Notes under the pieces: model-generated
Seen by the model: the letters and a program-made list of their open reading frames with translations, nothing else
The model's database searches: none
Told to the model about the DNA's origin: nothing
Program-made: the position numbers and the translations under genes
Source: Sipunculus nudus
Taxonomy: Eukaryota; Annelida; Sipuncula; Golfingiida; Sipunculidae
Reading direction: 5' to 3'
Assembly (NCBI GenBank): GCA_026874595.1
Contig: CM049316.1
Span: 62,109,176 to 62,173,175 of the forward strand
DNA: 64,000 bases
Part shown: in pieces, positions 22,001 through 29,690 of the stretch
How the letters are laid out: every line of letters starts with the position of its first letter
How positions within the stretch are numbered: the stretch's first letter is position 1

Positions 22001-23871
22001 AATTTGCTTTGCAAGATGTGCATTTGCAGCTATTAGTTAAACTTCAAGCTGCTACTATGGAGATTATATTTTAAACAACTTAAATACATTTTACAAGCAC
22101 TAATTTGCCTTGGTTTTAGTGAATATTTTATGTGCCACATAACTATCTGCAAAACAATCTCAGTGGCCTGTTCATTATTTCCAGTTAATATTCCTGTAAA
22201 CATGCAATAATTTGGTTATTTGTTCAGGGTTTTGGCTACCCCAAAATTAAGGACATTATACTGAATCATTACTCTGTAAGGATCATAAAACTATGTCCCC
22301 CCTCCCCCCATCTCTTGTTTTGTCACCTCAGCTCCCCCCCCCCCAGAAAACAGGCATCCTTTTTTTACTTAGCAGAAACCCTGACATTAATTGTCATATA
22401 TTATTCCTAAAAGACAACTGCCAACCTAATTTTTATACACCTCTCTATGACAGGTCATATTAATGTATTGGCAGTATTTGTCTCATAACTTACATAAGTT
22501 ACACTGCTATACTTGGTATTTGATGGTTTTCAAAAAACTCAAACTAGCTATTAACTGTAGATTGTTTCACACACGTTTGATTCTCTTGAAAGAATTTACA
22601 TATGATATTTAATTAGGTTAGCCCTAGATCACCAGGCTTTTATATGATGTCCCCCAATAACATGCCAGATATGATAGATTTTAATGAAACTCAAAAAGAT
22701 ATATTAACCAATATAATATCTCACCTAAGTTTAAATCCTGGCAAAATCCACATATTTATAATGAGGTTGGAGGTCACAAGACTTGGGTGATCCTCTAAAT
22801 TTAATGGATTTTTATAAAACTGGCTATAAATATTTAACAAAATAGTTGCTCATCAGAATTCCTTTCTACCCAGAATTTGCATACATATATTTAATGAGGG
22901 CATAAGACATACAGTCATATTATGCAATCTTGCGATGCCCTTGTTTAAACATTTTTAAATTGACACATGGTACAGTTCCTTGAGAGCCTGGGATTGATTT
23001 GTGGCCTTATTTGTGTAGTATCAGTCAAAGTTTATCAGTGTCACAGGTAACCAATATTATACTGATGTAAAGTCCATTGACATTGCACTGCCTTATGCCA
23101 AATCCAATGTATCATCATTTGCATCATTCATATAATTACCTCTTTTTCCAACCATTTAGTTATTATAATGTTGGTTTAAATAGTAAAATAGACTTTTTAT
23201 ATTCACACTTTAAACATAGCAACTGTGGATACTTGCAGGAACCAATGGGAACAATAGACCTGAAATGCTGCATCAGCGATAATGTTGGTCTCATACCAAG
23301 AGATATCTGTGCTCGACCTAACACGTTTGAGTTGGTTACGGTGAGGCGTCAAAGTCGGGGAGAAACTGACACCTTGGTGTCCAAATGTTACAACACCATG
23401 ACATCTACAAGGTCAGTATAATCATGTGATATAATTATATTATATTGACTTGTTTGTTCCATTTACCTCCCTAATGCATGGGTAGGATTATGCTTCCCAA
23501 AAAGACTTTACAAAAGCATACCAACAAGCTTTTTGATAATAATTCTATTAAATGGCCACGGTGTTATTAACACAACCAAGACTATACAGTCACATTTACA
23601 GTCCTACCTTATTGTTGGTTTCATTCCTGGAGGGTGTGGACAGAGCTTAATGAAGTCACATGCCCCATATTGTATAAAATGTAATATTTTTTGTATTATT
23701 TATATATGCTCGATGTATGAAAATGTCACATCTGATTTTTTTTTTTTTTTCAGACACATGCTATCAGCAGATACAAAAGACGATCGTCTCCTGTGGTGCG
23801 ATAAACTTAACAAGGCCTTACAAAATGTACGAACATGGCACAGCGATGCTTTACGACCTATCAGATCCTGA
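2803..23871 (+). CDS. ANLN: anillin, partial (exons in window; N-terminus lies upstream)
   Basis: Anillin is the cytokinesis scaffold that links actin, myosin, RhoA and septins at the cleavage furrow membrane. Fifteen exon positions were joined by eye: 2803-4003, 4643-4799, 7176-7229, 11059-11620, 12548-12812, 14574-14755, 15446-15566, 16084-16222, 16783-16935, 17283-17455, 18339-18554, 20152-20238, 20870-20977 (or 20680-20787), 23239-23411 and 23754-23871. Phases match at every junction, giving about 1,235 residues and a TGA stop. The order is: SP-rich N-terminal half (1-452), Ser/Gln-rich linker, acidic block (about 660-735), anillin homology region (about 840-1103) and PH domain (about 1100-1225). 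The motifs MASPGG, AVRT.NF, EERGFL-like VEEKGFL and [17 protein letters not shown] are diagnostic of anillin. The start codon lies left of the window, because the first exon begins in phase 2. The visible part is already longer than the roughly 1,120-residue human protein. Exon edges are inferred. Confidence 0.93.
4004..4642. other. anillin intron
   Basis: A 639-bp intron between coding exons. It has a moderately GC-richer block at 4120-4350 of repeat-like character and AT-rich DNA before the acceptor. No gene or RNA was recognised. Confidence 0.6.
4643..4799 (+). CDS. ANLN: anillin exon: Pro/Ala-rich segment
   Basis: A 157-nt exon in phase 0, from a ...AATTGTAG acceptor to a TCAG|GTAAAA donor, ending in phase 1. 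It encodes 52 residues that begin SAAPSVPAG and are rich in Pro, Ala and Val, with two more S-P-x-K motifs (SPVK, SPAK) and a basic end ([12 protein letters not shown]). Composition continues smoothly from the preceding exon, and both splice phases fit its neighbours. Confidence 0.85.
4800..7175. other. anillin intron
   Basis: A 2,376-bp intron. Apart from the inverted-repeat element at 5078-5396 it is AT-rich, with T and A homopolymers (for example 6392-6408). Open frames in this stretch are short and show no family resemblance. Confidence 0.6.
5078..5396. mobile_element. hairpin-type MITE (long imperfect inverted repeat)
   Basis: The two ends are imperfect reverse complements over more than 100 bp. 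The left arm runs from GCTCCTCACACAGCAG through CTGCAGTCGTCCCAGATCTC to ACCACCAGGGTGG. The right arm runs from ACTCTGGTGGTGTAACC through GGAGATCTAGGACC to CACTGCAG and GTGTGGAGC. It would fold into one long hairpin with a roughly 90-bp loop. It resembles a non-autonomous DNA transposon in an anillin intron. The phrase CTCCTCACACAGCAG recurs near 32422, hinting at a family. No target duplication was established. Confidence 0.6.
7176..7229 (+). CDS. ANLN: anillin exon: 18-codon exon
   Basis: A 54-nt exon after a ...TTATTCAG acceptor, with donor GTATGT. It is phase 1 at both ends, so it is a symmetric exon that could be skipped without a frame change. It encodes [18 protein letters not shown]. 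There is no recognisable domain. The call rests on splice signals and on phase agreement with both flanking exons. Confidence 0.72.
7230..11058. other. anillin intron
   Basis: A 3,829-bp intron, the largest in the gene here. It is AT-rich with a 24-base T run near 7674, a GC-richer patch at 8390-8520 of unknown nature, the 82-bp tandem duplication at 9999-10162, and a short G run near 10827. No exon was recognised. Confidence 0.55.
9999..10162. repeat. 82-bp tandem duplication
   Basis: Units 9999-10080 and 10081-10162 are directly adjacent. Both start AATGCTTGAC and end GGATCCCAAT, with roughly a dozen differences between them. It is an intronic tandem duplication of some age, with no coding potential. 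Confidence 0.8.
11059..11620 (+). CDS. ANLN: anillin exon: central linker region
   Basis: A 562-nt exon after a long pyrimidine tract and CTCAG, ending in phase 2 before GTAAAG. It encodes about 187 residues with a short motif ([10 protein letters not shown]), a charged Lys-rich part, the segment [19 protein letters not shown] and a Ser/Thr/Asp-rich tail ([25 protein letters not shown]). It is probably disordered linker between the actin/myosin-binding half and the C-terminal domains. It is in frame with both neighbours, and its antisense open frames are shadows. Confidence 0.86.
11621..12547. other. anillin intron
   Basis: A 927-bp AT-rich intron with several T homopolymers (12085-12105, 12388-12403). 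No element or exon was recognised. Confidence 0.6.
12548..12812 (+). CDS. ANLN: anillin exon: extremely acidic region
   Basis: A 265-nt exon starting in phase 2 after GACTCTAG and ending in phase 0 before GTAAAA. Its first roughly 75 residues are dominated by Asp and Glu with interspersed Thr and Tyr in a recurring T-E-D/Y pattern, followed by [14 protein letters not shown]. The tail returns to Gln/Pro-rich linker. A stronger pyrimidine tract ending in AG near 12505 would lead into a stop, so the acceptor at 12546-12547 was chosen on phase. An acidic block of this strength is notable between anillin's linker and homology region. It may bind basic partners, which is inference. Confidence 0.85.
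12843..13016. mobile_element. TA-flanked MITE, degenerate copy
   Basis: The left end GCAGAACCTGTCTGG and right end CACAGGTTTTGC are inverted and flanked by TA. The interior has repeated GACCACCTGTC phrases, like the element at 17536-17711. It is probably a Tc1/mariner/pogo-type non-autonomous element in an anillin intron, immediately after the acidic exon. Confidence 0.5.
13180..13800. repeat. dispersed repeat with about 140-bp internal units
   Basis: The phrase TTCA(C/T)GCATA...TTAATGAGGTCAGAGGTCAC recurs at about 13303, 13447, 13591 and 13729, spaced 138-144 bp. Between occurrences there are parallel phrases (GGTGAC.TACAAAAATCCTATG, ATGAAACTCATTA). The block ends near GTGCTCTTGTTTTTC. The related block at 22640-22950 ends in the same style. 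It looks like a mobile repeat family with internal tandem units. It is non-coding. Confidence 0.6.
14574..14755 (+). CDS. ANLN: anillin exon: Gln/Pro and Ser-rich segment
   Basis: A 182-nt exon in phase 0 after CTTTACTACAG, ending in phase 2 before GTGAGA. It encodes 60 residues: a Gln/Pro/Arg-rich stretch ([20 protein letters not shown]) followed by a Ser/Thr/Asp-rich stretch ([19 protein letters not shown]). It is a probably disordered linker. The splice phases agree with both neighbours. Confidence 0.84.
15446..15566 (+). CDS. ANLN: anillin exon: lead-in to the anillin homology region
   Basis: A 121-nt exon from a CTGTTGAAG acceptor to an ATCAAG|GTACG donor. It encodes [19 protein letters not shown], an acidic turn (STEEEEL) and [13 protein letters not shown], which runs straight into the homology-region helix of the next exon. 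Frame and phase are consistent on both sides. Confidence 0.85.
16084..16222 (+). CDS. ANLN: anillin exon: homology-region helices (Rho-binding part)
   Basis: A 139-nt exon after GTTTAACTCAG, ending in phase 1 at GCCT|GTAAGT. It encodes [20 protein letters not shown], then NQCC and a turn, then [12 protein letters not shown]. This matches the family pattern of a Q-x2-I/V...Q.S.ALN.C helix followed by E...RLLL at the start of the anillin homology region. In human anillin this helical hairpin contributes to RhoA binding. The role here is by homology. Confidence 0.9.
16565..16740. mobile_element. TA-flanked MITE, degenerate copy
   Basis: It begins CAGTAAAGCCTCAAAA after TA and contains GTGGTCACATTTTAGAGGTGGTCG and GAGGTGGTCATAAG-type phrases. 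This is the same layout as 17536-17711 and 24078-24238. The right end has decayed and its boundary is approximate. Confidence 0.45.
16783..16935 (+). CDS. ANLN: anillin exon: homology region, [12 protein letters not shown] motif
   Basis: A 153-nt exon after CATGTTTCAG, phase 1 at both ends, ending CCCAAG|GTAAAT. It encodes [13 protein letters not shown], a short linker, then [20 protein letters not shown]. The S-x-T-[IL]-S-[DE]-[MI]-R-L-P-L-K signature is a hallmark of anillins and marks the start of the C2-like half of the homology region. Confidence 0.93.
17073..17137 (+). CDS. possible alternative terminal anillin exon
   Basis: Inside the 347-bp intron between the two surrounding anillin exons there is a good acceptor (TATTTTTTTCAG). 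It opens in the correct phase and continues for 20 codons after the split Glu, beginning [10 protein letters not shown] and ending QVQQRK before TAA. An AATAAA overlaps the stop at 17137-17142. No internal GT or GC gives the phase 1 end needed to rejoin the next exon, so if used it would be a 3'-terminal exon. The resulting anillin would lack the rest of the homology region and the PH domain. It could equally be a chance pseudo-exon, since the family normally splices straight across this site. Confidence 0.3.
17283..17455 (+). CDS. ANLN: anillin exon: homology region beta strands
   Basis: A 173-nt exon after TTTTCTTGTAG, starting in phase 1 and ending in phase 0 before GTGAGT. It encodes [20 protein letters not shown], then a variable loop, then [20 protein letters not shown]. 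The alternating strands and the DF.I.VEVY ending match the C2-like part of the anillin homology region. It joins the 16783-16935 exon directly, without the candidate exon at 17073. Confidence 0.92.
17456..18338. other. anillin intron
   Basis: An 883-bp intron holding the well-preserved MITE (17536-17711) and short TA microsatellites near 17712-17765. The remainder is AT-rich. Confidence 0.6.
17536..17711. mobile_element. TA-flanked MITE with CAGTGGAACC ends
   Basis: The left end CAGTGGAACCCCACAATTAC and right end GCGGGGTTCCACTG are inverted repeats, and TA sits on both sides (17534-17535 and 17712-17713). The interior consists of repeated GTGGTCGTAATT-type phrases. CAGTG...CACTG ends with TA target sites fit Tc1/mariner-superfamily (pogo/Tigger-like) non-autonomous elements. 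It is the best-preserved of four related copies in anillin introns and 3' flank. Confidence 0.75.
18339..18554 (+). CDS. ANLN: anillin exon: homology region core
   Basis: A 216-nt exon in phase 0 at both ends after a T-rich tract and CAG. It encodes a Lys-rich loop ([20 protein letters not shown]) followed by [20 protein letters not shown] and a strand ending MHFSLDK. The MASPGG and AVRT.NF.L.G motifs are conserved across anillins. The basic loop lies where other anillins carry a nuclear-localisation-like or membrane-binding basic stretch. That parallel is inference. Confidence 0.94.
18580..18950. mobile_element. pogo/Tigger-like MITE
   Basis: It starts TACTGTAAAGCATTGATTATC and ends CGGATAAAAGATAGTTGACTGTAA, with GTTTATCTGAA phrases at both ends in opposing orientation. 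The inverted GATTATCTGAA/TTCGGATAA ends and TA borders are typical of pogo/Tigger-type elements. It has no transposase coding capacity. Confidence 0.55.
19722..20130 (+). mobile_element. tRNA-like SINE
   Basis: TGGCTCAGGGATAAAGC (from 19741) and GAACTTCGAATCTC (about 19778-19791) resemble pol III A and B boxes at tRNA spacing. The body is unrelated to tRNA and runs toward the next anillin exon. The D-arm and T-arm are only partly pairable, so a tRNA-derived SINE is more likely than a tRNA gene. An open frame of 145 codons across it and the exon at 20152 is not coding in that frame. The right boundary is approximate. Confidence 0.5.
20152..20238 (+). CDS. ANLN: anillin exon: end of homology region, PH lead-in
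   Basis: An 87-nt exon (29 codons) in phase 0 at both ends, after TTTTTTTGTCTCAG and before GTGAGT. It encodes [20 protein letters not shown] and VEEKGFL, matching the family's VPF.S.L.G.I...L and VEERGFL motifs that lead into the PH domain. Because it ends in phase 0, it can splice to either of the two 108-nt exons that follow. Confidence 0.93.
20239..20679. other. anillin intron before the duplicated PH exons
   Basis: A 441-bp AT-rich intron. No repeat was recognised. The sequence before exon A's acceptor is only moderately pyrimidine-rich, which would suit regulated use of that exon. Confidence 0.5.
20680..20787 (+). CDS. ANLN: anillin alternative PH-domain exon A (variant)
   Basis: A 108-nt exon (36 codons), phase 0 at both ends, with acceptor CATCTTCAG and donor AAG|GTGGGG. 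It encodes [20 protein letters not shown] followed by [16 protein letters not shown]. It aligns without gaps to exon B next door, with 13 of 36 residues identical by eye, including the W-x-R-x-W, VLK, L-x-YW, P-x-D and final K positions. It lacks the [17 protein letters not shown] signature of canonical anillin and is richer in basic residues in the beta1-beta2 stretch. It is probably a tandem-duplicated, mutually exclusive exon giving a PH domain with different lipid or partner binding. An inactive exon relic is the alternative, but the frame is open and the splice sites look intact. Confidence 0.75.
20870..20977 (+). CDS. ANLN: anillin PH-domain exon B (canonical)
   Basis: A 108-nt exon (36 codons), phase 0 at both ends, from a GTTGTTGTAG acceptor to an AACAAG|GTATAT donor. 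It encodes [20 protein letters not shown], then [16 protein letters not shown], a near-match to canonical anillin PH strands 1-3. Only 82 bp separate it from exon A. Including both exons would insert 36 extra residues and probably disrupt the PH fold. This exon is the one expected in the standard isoform. Confidence 0.94.
20978..23238. other. anillin intron after the duplicated PH exons
   Basis: A 2,261-bp intron. It has C-rich homopolymers near 22298-22345 and a second copy of the dispersed repeat at 22640-22950. No third copy of the 36-codon PH exon was found by eye. Confidence 0.55.
22640..22950. repeat. dispersed repeat, second copy
   Basis: It contains AAAATCCACATATTTATAATG, GAGGTTGGAGGTCAC and ATATTTAATGAGGG phrases and ends GCGATGCCCTTGTTT, paralleling the block at 13180-13800. 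It is shorter and more diverged. Confidence 0.55.
23239..23411 (+). CDS. ANLN: anillin exon: PH domain, middle strands
   Basis: A 173-nt exon in phase 0 after ATACTTGCAG, ending in phase 2 before GTCAGT. It encodes [20 protein letters not shown], then a stretch containing [14 protein letters not shown], then [11 protein letters not shown]. The P.G.IDL...I and C.R.NTFEL.TVR motifs match anillin PH domains. The exon follows a 2.26-kb intron after exon B. Confidence 0.94.
23754..23871 (+). CDS. ANLN: anillin last coding exon: PH C-terminal helix
   Basis: A 118-nt coding part after a long T tract and CAG. It encodes [20 protein letters not shown], then [18 protein letters not shown] and a TGA stop. 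LSADTK.(E/D)R..W..KLN..L.D.R.W matches the C-terminal PH helix of anillins. The 3'UTR begins at 23872. Confidence 0.94.
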
Positions 23872-24059
23872 ACTTGTACATGTCAACTGTATATATGTAG
23901 ACTGAATGCTTGTTGGTGCTATTTCATAACGCTGGCCATATGTGACTCTAGAAGCTGGAACTGGTGAACCTCACATAATGGTCATTTATCATTTGAGGGA
24001 GCTCTGTGTACACCCAATACAGATGATATGTAACTGAGTTTTAGCAGTGCTTCCTTTGT

Positions 24060-24065
24060 AATAAA
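24060..24065 (+). promoter_or_regulatory. AATAAA polyadenylation signal (anillin candidate)
   Basis: This is the first AATAAA after the anillin stop (189 nt downstream). Further AATAAA motifs occur, for example near 24926, so a longer 3'UTR is possible. Confidence 0.45.
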
Positions 24066-24077
24066 TAACACATTATA

Positions 24078-24238
24078 CAGTGAAACCTTAAAATTACTAC
24101 CACTAAAAGGACCTTGATACAGTGGTCCTATTTTGTTGGGTGGTTGTCCAAGTGAGGTCTTATATGAAGAGCAAAAAGAATTTGGACCATGAACAAATGG
24201 TTGTCATTTTGATGTGGTCCTTAACTGAGGCTTCACTG
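24078..24238. mobile_element. TA-flanked MITE in anillin 3' flank
   Basis: The left end CAGTGAAACCTTAAAATTAC and right end GAGGCTTCACTG are inverted with TA on both sides (24076-24077, 24239-24240). The interior has GTGGTCC phrases like 17536-17711. It lies just beyond the first AATAAA and may be transcribed in a longer 3'UTR. Confidence 0.65.
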
Positions 24239-26430
24239 TACAAAAACTCTTGAAGATGATCTGAAATGACAATTTTGGAATTTGAAATTATATTGTTAAT
24301 TTTTACTGTACTTTATTTCTAGTAACTAACTGACTGTCAGTGGAGTAAGAATCCAAACATGTGACCTTTTGTCATTCTCATCTTGAAACTAGTGTATGTA
24401 TTGCAATTTTAGGCCAATGAAAACTTTATATGTTTAAGGTTGTGAGCATATTATTATGGGTACTTTTCCTCTTCTCTGGAGAGGTTTGATAAAGGATTGT
24501 TGGAGATTACTTCAAAGTTAATTGTCTATTGACCAATGTTATGACATTCTCTTACAAGGGTATCTCATAATATTTCTCAAACTGTGTAGGTTATTAAAAT
24601 TTACCTTTATGGGTGTGTCTTGAAACCATTATTTAATAACAAGTTTTCATTGTAAATTCAAAGATATATTGCCCTAAATTTCAAATCTTACAGATTATTT
24701 TTTCTCATCCACTTCAGAGTTTATATTGTTCTTGGCCTCATGTTTTCAGAGCTAAGGAAATTGTATTATATTTATTTTAATTGTCAGGATTCATGATGCT
24801 GTATTTAATACTCAAAAACTATATACCTTGTAACCTTCATTGCATACTAACACTGAAACAATCAATTACACCACAGTTTAAGGTGCCAGCCAATCAAAAT
24901 TGAACTTGCTAAGCCTGGAATGGACAATAAATAAATTCATTCCAGGCAAAAACTGTATCATCAGCCCAGTTAGGTAATTACAGACCAACATGCTACTTTA
25001 ACACATGCACATCATCCAGACATTTTTTTGCGCATTCACTTCATCTAAAAAGTTGCTTTCATTCTCCCATTTCCTGCAAGTTTCAAAAGCAAATGGGGTA
25101 CACATGAATACTAAATGTCACGCAGATATTCACATAGGTAACTGATGAATTGCAGCACTGAACATAAAATAGGCTTCACACTCACATTAGTGCAGAAAGT
25201 CTGAAATCCTGTGTTTATGTTTTAATACATTTTTACACTGCAACCATCACCTTGCATTGCAAAAAAAACTGATATTTATATGTCAGCTTATTTGGTAATA
25301 TCATAAACATGAGAAACTTGTATGATTTTCTACCTTGAATAGTATTGTGACATCATAAACAGTTCCACATTGTATTAAAATGGCCAGGTTTGTTTCTCAT
25401 CCTGTAAGATAAATTGCCTCAAACTATGATATGGTGACAATTGAACATGATGTAAAACCTTATCATAGCAAACAACTTATTTAATCTTTCAATATACATG
25501 TGAAATTATAGATATACTTTGTACATAATGAAGTTTATTCACCAATTATTTCAACCCATTTATCCAACTTTGAGTGAAACACATGTATTATGTGATATTG
25601 TATTTATATGCTATATAATTATAATAATAATAGACACCTGTTATTTTTGTACTACTAGTTACTGTAATATAAACTAGTTTCTGCATTTATCATTTTTTTT
25701 TTCACCAGGACTTCAGTCTGTGTTACTGACTGTGGGTTTGCAAATATCTTTATTTAAATAGTGCTAGAGCGTAAACTGATCAAATGCTGAACTAAAACTC
25801 AGGCTGAAAATGAAGTACTGCCTTCACTTAGAGAATCCATATAGCTCAGAGAATCCATTTAGTTCAGGTCTATTTCATAGTGGTAACAAATATTGCCTGT
25901 TAAAGTTCTACTAGTACTATGGTATGTGAACCAGTAAAGTACAAGAGAAGAAAAAAGAGCTTACCCAAATAAGGAAGTTTAAACTGAAAATTGTAAAACC
26001 ACCCTTGATTGTCCAAAATGGGGGGGAGGGGGATCCCCCTTTTACCTCAGCCACATTAACAAATGTTCTGTTTACTAGTATCTAAAGGAATAATCAGCCA
26101 GTGATCACCACAATTGTGAATTCCTAAGCAGTCCTGAATCGTACATAGGCTGAAGGTTTGCATCACTGTATTACTTAGACGTACAGTATCTTATTAACTG
26201 TGGAATATGTTAGCACCTGTGTGAAGATAAACGAAGCTACCTGTGTTTGTTGACTGTGATTTCTATATATGTTTTCGTGTATTCATAATCACCAATATTG
26301 TACTCCTATATTATAGCTTGTAGGGTAATAATTTGTGTTATGTAATATTTGACATTTTCAATATAACACTGACATACGATGAAAGTCTGAGTTGTTAATT
26401 GATCCCGCATAGTTGAGAAGCTGATTTGAG
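24239..26430. other. 3'UTR or intergenic AT-rich DNA
   Basis: About 2.2 kb with no convincing coding potential on either strand and no recognised repeat. Several AATAAA motifs leave the 3' end of anillin transcripts undetermined. Confidence 0.4.
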
Positions 26431-26489
26431 TGTTGGATATCTCATTAATAGGGCCCCGCTGTGAAAGAGCGATGCCCTATACTGATGAC

Positions 26490-27480
26490 TGTGTCCGTCT
26501 GTCAGTGACGTTTTCTTTCGCGTGCGATATCCCAAATAGAAATGATGGATCTTTTTCAAATCCACACTGACAATTGGTGTCAGACCCACAAAAAATTCAA
26601 TTTAGCCACCAGAGCATAATCGTTGATTTTCTTTCAGAATCATATATCGCAAAGAGAATATAATGTATCTTTCTCAAATCCACAGGGGTGATAGGTGCCT
26701 AGGAAGGCTCCATCTTTATGTAATTCCAACCCCGCCAAAAATTCATTATGGCTGCCAGAGCACAATCGGTGATTTTCTTTCGCGCCTGATATCCCAAAGA
26801 GAATACGATGGATCCTTCTCATATCTACAGGGATGATAGGTGCCTATATCTCGCTATATATAGCTGACCTGCCAATAGGAGAAGAACCGGATTGATTTTA
26901 GGGTCACAGGACCATCTGTCGACATATTTGTTTCCGGACGATAACTCCCGTTTGGATTGACATATTGGTTTCAGTCTTGGTTTATATGGCCCACCTCTAC
27001 GGCAATAACCATTTTGATTTTGGGTCCTGGGATCAAGGTCACAGAACCCACTTCTTTAAAATGATTGTGGATGTATTTAAGCCAAACTTTCTATCCCAAA
27101 CCTTCCATCTTCTTGATATTGCTCACCTGCCAATAGTGGAAGAAACTAAAAAGATTTTAGGGTCACAGGACCCATACTTTTAAAAGCTCAGACAAATTCA
27201 GCTGAGCGTCGAGACCCATGGAGTCCCTAATTTTATATGAAATGTGGGAAAATTCCTACACACTATTGTAGGCACGCAACCACTCCTCTTTTATATAGTG
27301 GACTCACCGACCGTACTTCCTATCGTAAATAGGCAGCCCCAGAGGTCAACAAAAGAAAACTTTATAATGTACGAAGCCTCCAGGAGTGGTTTTGGACATC
27401 ACTTTGTCCCCAAAGGTGGCTTTGTGGGTAACTTTGCCTTTTTGTCCAGCCTTGAGGAATAAACACATTTCATTTTTTTA
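26490..27480. repeat. internally repeated intergenic element
   Basis: The phrase GATTTTCTTTC...ATATC(C/G)C.AA..AGAAT..GATGGATC.TTCTCA recurs at about 26502, 26624 and 26771. A second phrase (CACCTGCCAATAG.GGAAGAA followed by GATTTTAGGGTCACAGGACC) recurs at about 26868 and 27124. It is probably a mobile repeat with internal tandem units. It is non-coding. Confidence 0.55.
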
Positions 27481-29690
27481 TATTATATATAGTTTATATC
27501 ATATCCGCCCCGGGCGGCACTTAGGCGTGGGGGCCATTTCGGGGAATTAATATAATGAAGTGGCATGACGAGTTCCTCAAAAGTACAAATTTGGCTTTTT
27601 TTTTCAAGAATGATGAGAAAATCTAAATGTTTGGTGTTTTTTTGGCTGTGTCCCATTTCAAGCATTTCAGGAATTATAAAATGGGCAATGGAACCAACCA
27701 AATGATTTGAGAACGATCTCTATAGAGGCAAGCTACGCAAGAAGAAATACAGATCTGTTGTTATTCTCCATAGGTCAGCGTTCGATTAATATCAGAACGC
27801 CATTGATAATCTGACAAGTTATTCAAAAGTGTGCATTTCAGGATCGTCTACATTAACAGGAATCCCTAGGGGACACTTACCAGAGAGAAACCCTGTTAGA
27901 AGACCAAGAGCCCCTAGTAGTGGGGGTGGGGTGTCTGTCTTACACAATGTGCGGAGTATATTATGACGAATTCTGTTGCTTTTTCCTTGGAATGTATAAA
28001 TAATTTCCTATCATGAACTCTTCTTAATTCTTAAATCCGTGATATTTGAACAGCCTGAGAGAACCTGAAATGCCCTTCCCATGATTACTCATTCTCTTAC
28101 AACAGTCTCGTTAAAATACAAATGTTCACACTATCGTGCATTAATATATTGAGTACTACCGAAATTCCTGTCTTTTGACTTATCATTCATAATAGGATTT
28201 TAATGTTAATACGACCTGCATAATAGTTTTATGTGACGTGAACAAAAATAATATTTTATCCAGACCTATGCAGGAGTTATTTTATCTTTAAGATTGCATT
28301 TCGAACACAAATATATAATATAAATGACCAGCGGGATGAATCGCCCTGGCCGCTGTGCAAACGGTCAGTATACGTATTCCGTCTCATTGTTACTTTTTAG
28401 ATTTCAAAACTGAAGTAAAGATATTTTTGCCTGTACTGATATTAACCGTTTAATGATCCACTATCTACAGACAAATTTTGTATATTATGATAAACCGTTT
28501 CTAGTTAATATTGATATAAATATCAATAATATAATTACTTAAAATTTATTCAAATACTTTTCTTATTAAAAAATAAAAAGTTGATAAATAAAACCTTGCA
28601 ATGCGCAGAAAGATAACCAATAAACTCTAAGAAAAAAATGGTTACATGTAGAACCCCTTACGAGTTCTTTAGAGTGGAGCCAGTGGAAACCTTAGGGGTT
28701 CCAGGAAGAACCCTTCAGTCAGGGTTCTTCAACCAACCCTCTCCGTGTGTTCTTTTTAAGGGTTCTTTATGTAATCCTGATAATAGGTTCTTCTAAGAGC
28801 CCTACAGAAGGGTTCTGTCTGGAATCATTTGTTATTAAAATGGTTCTTACAGGGTCATATATGTAATATATATAATGGCAGGATGTAAGATTGAAAGTAA
28901 ACTCCTTAAATTTAGCATTCATTATTTATTAATTTACGAACTGTATAAGGATATGGTTTATGATTTATCAAACATAAGAATATATGGTATTTGTTAAGTA
29001 AAACTTATTCACATTAAATTCTCAATGTAATTTCATAATGTTTGGATACAGTAGCTGCACAAAGGGAAACACTGGCAAAATATGTTAATTTATTTTTCAA
29101 TAAATCATATTGATGTAGCTTTGTATTAAAGCATGCTTTTAACTTTGAGGATATTGAAATTAAACAAAAAAGTCACAGTTAATCAAAACACTGGATATTT
29201 TTTATCTGATAACATTAACATGCCCTGTCTACATAAAACTCATGAAATTACACGTTTTGAGTAAAGATTGAAGTATGAGCGCATTGCTGTTGCAGCACCA
29301 CGCATGTCACATTAGGTGTACAGCTGCTGTCATATGCCATAACAAGAGGTAGAAGTTACAAGGTATTCATATGCTTTGAGAATTGAAAAAAATCTCGCCA
29401 AATGAAGTTATTAAATTTCCATTTCTAGAATTACCTGAATACTTAAGCCTGAGCCTTATCTGTGAGATAATTTGTATGCCTGGTGTAATATTCTAAAATC
29501 ATAAGCACATGCATGCAATATCAAATAATATGAATATTCTGGTGGACCAATTTTCTGCATATGTAAATGAACACGGATGATTTTAACTGCCTCTTTCAAT
29601 ATGTGGATCAATCGTGTGTCACCAATGACCGTGTTAATCCCATCACCATGGATCTTATGCACTACGGGTAAAATTTGGAACAGCTCTACG
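27480..29690. other. intergenic AT-rich DNA
   Basis: No gene was recognised. It contains a block of alternating AGAACCC and GGGTTCT motifs at 28645-28855, including a perfect 10-bp-arm hairpin. The rest is AT-rich. Confidence 0.5.
28645..28855. repeat. AGAACCC/GGGTTCT repeat block with a perfect hairpin
   Basis: Short AGAACCC and GGGTTCT words alternate in both orientations over about 210 bp. GAAGAACCCT (28705-28714) and AGGGTTCTTC (28721-28730) are perfect inverted repeats around a 6-nt loop. It resembles a hairpin-rich short mobile repeat. Identity unknown. Confidence 0.5.
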
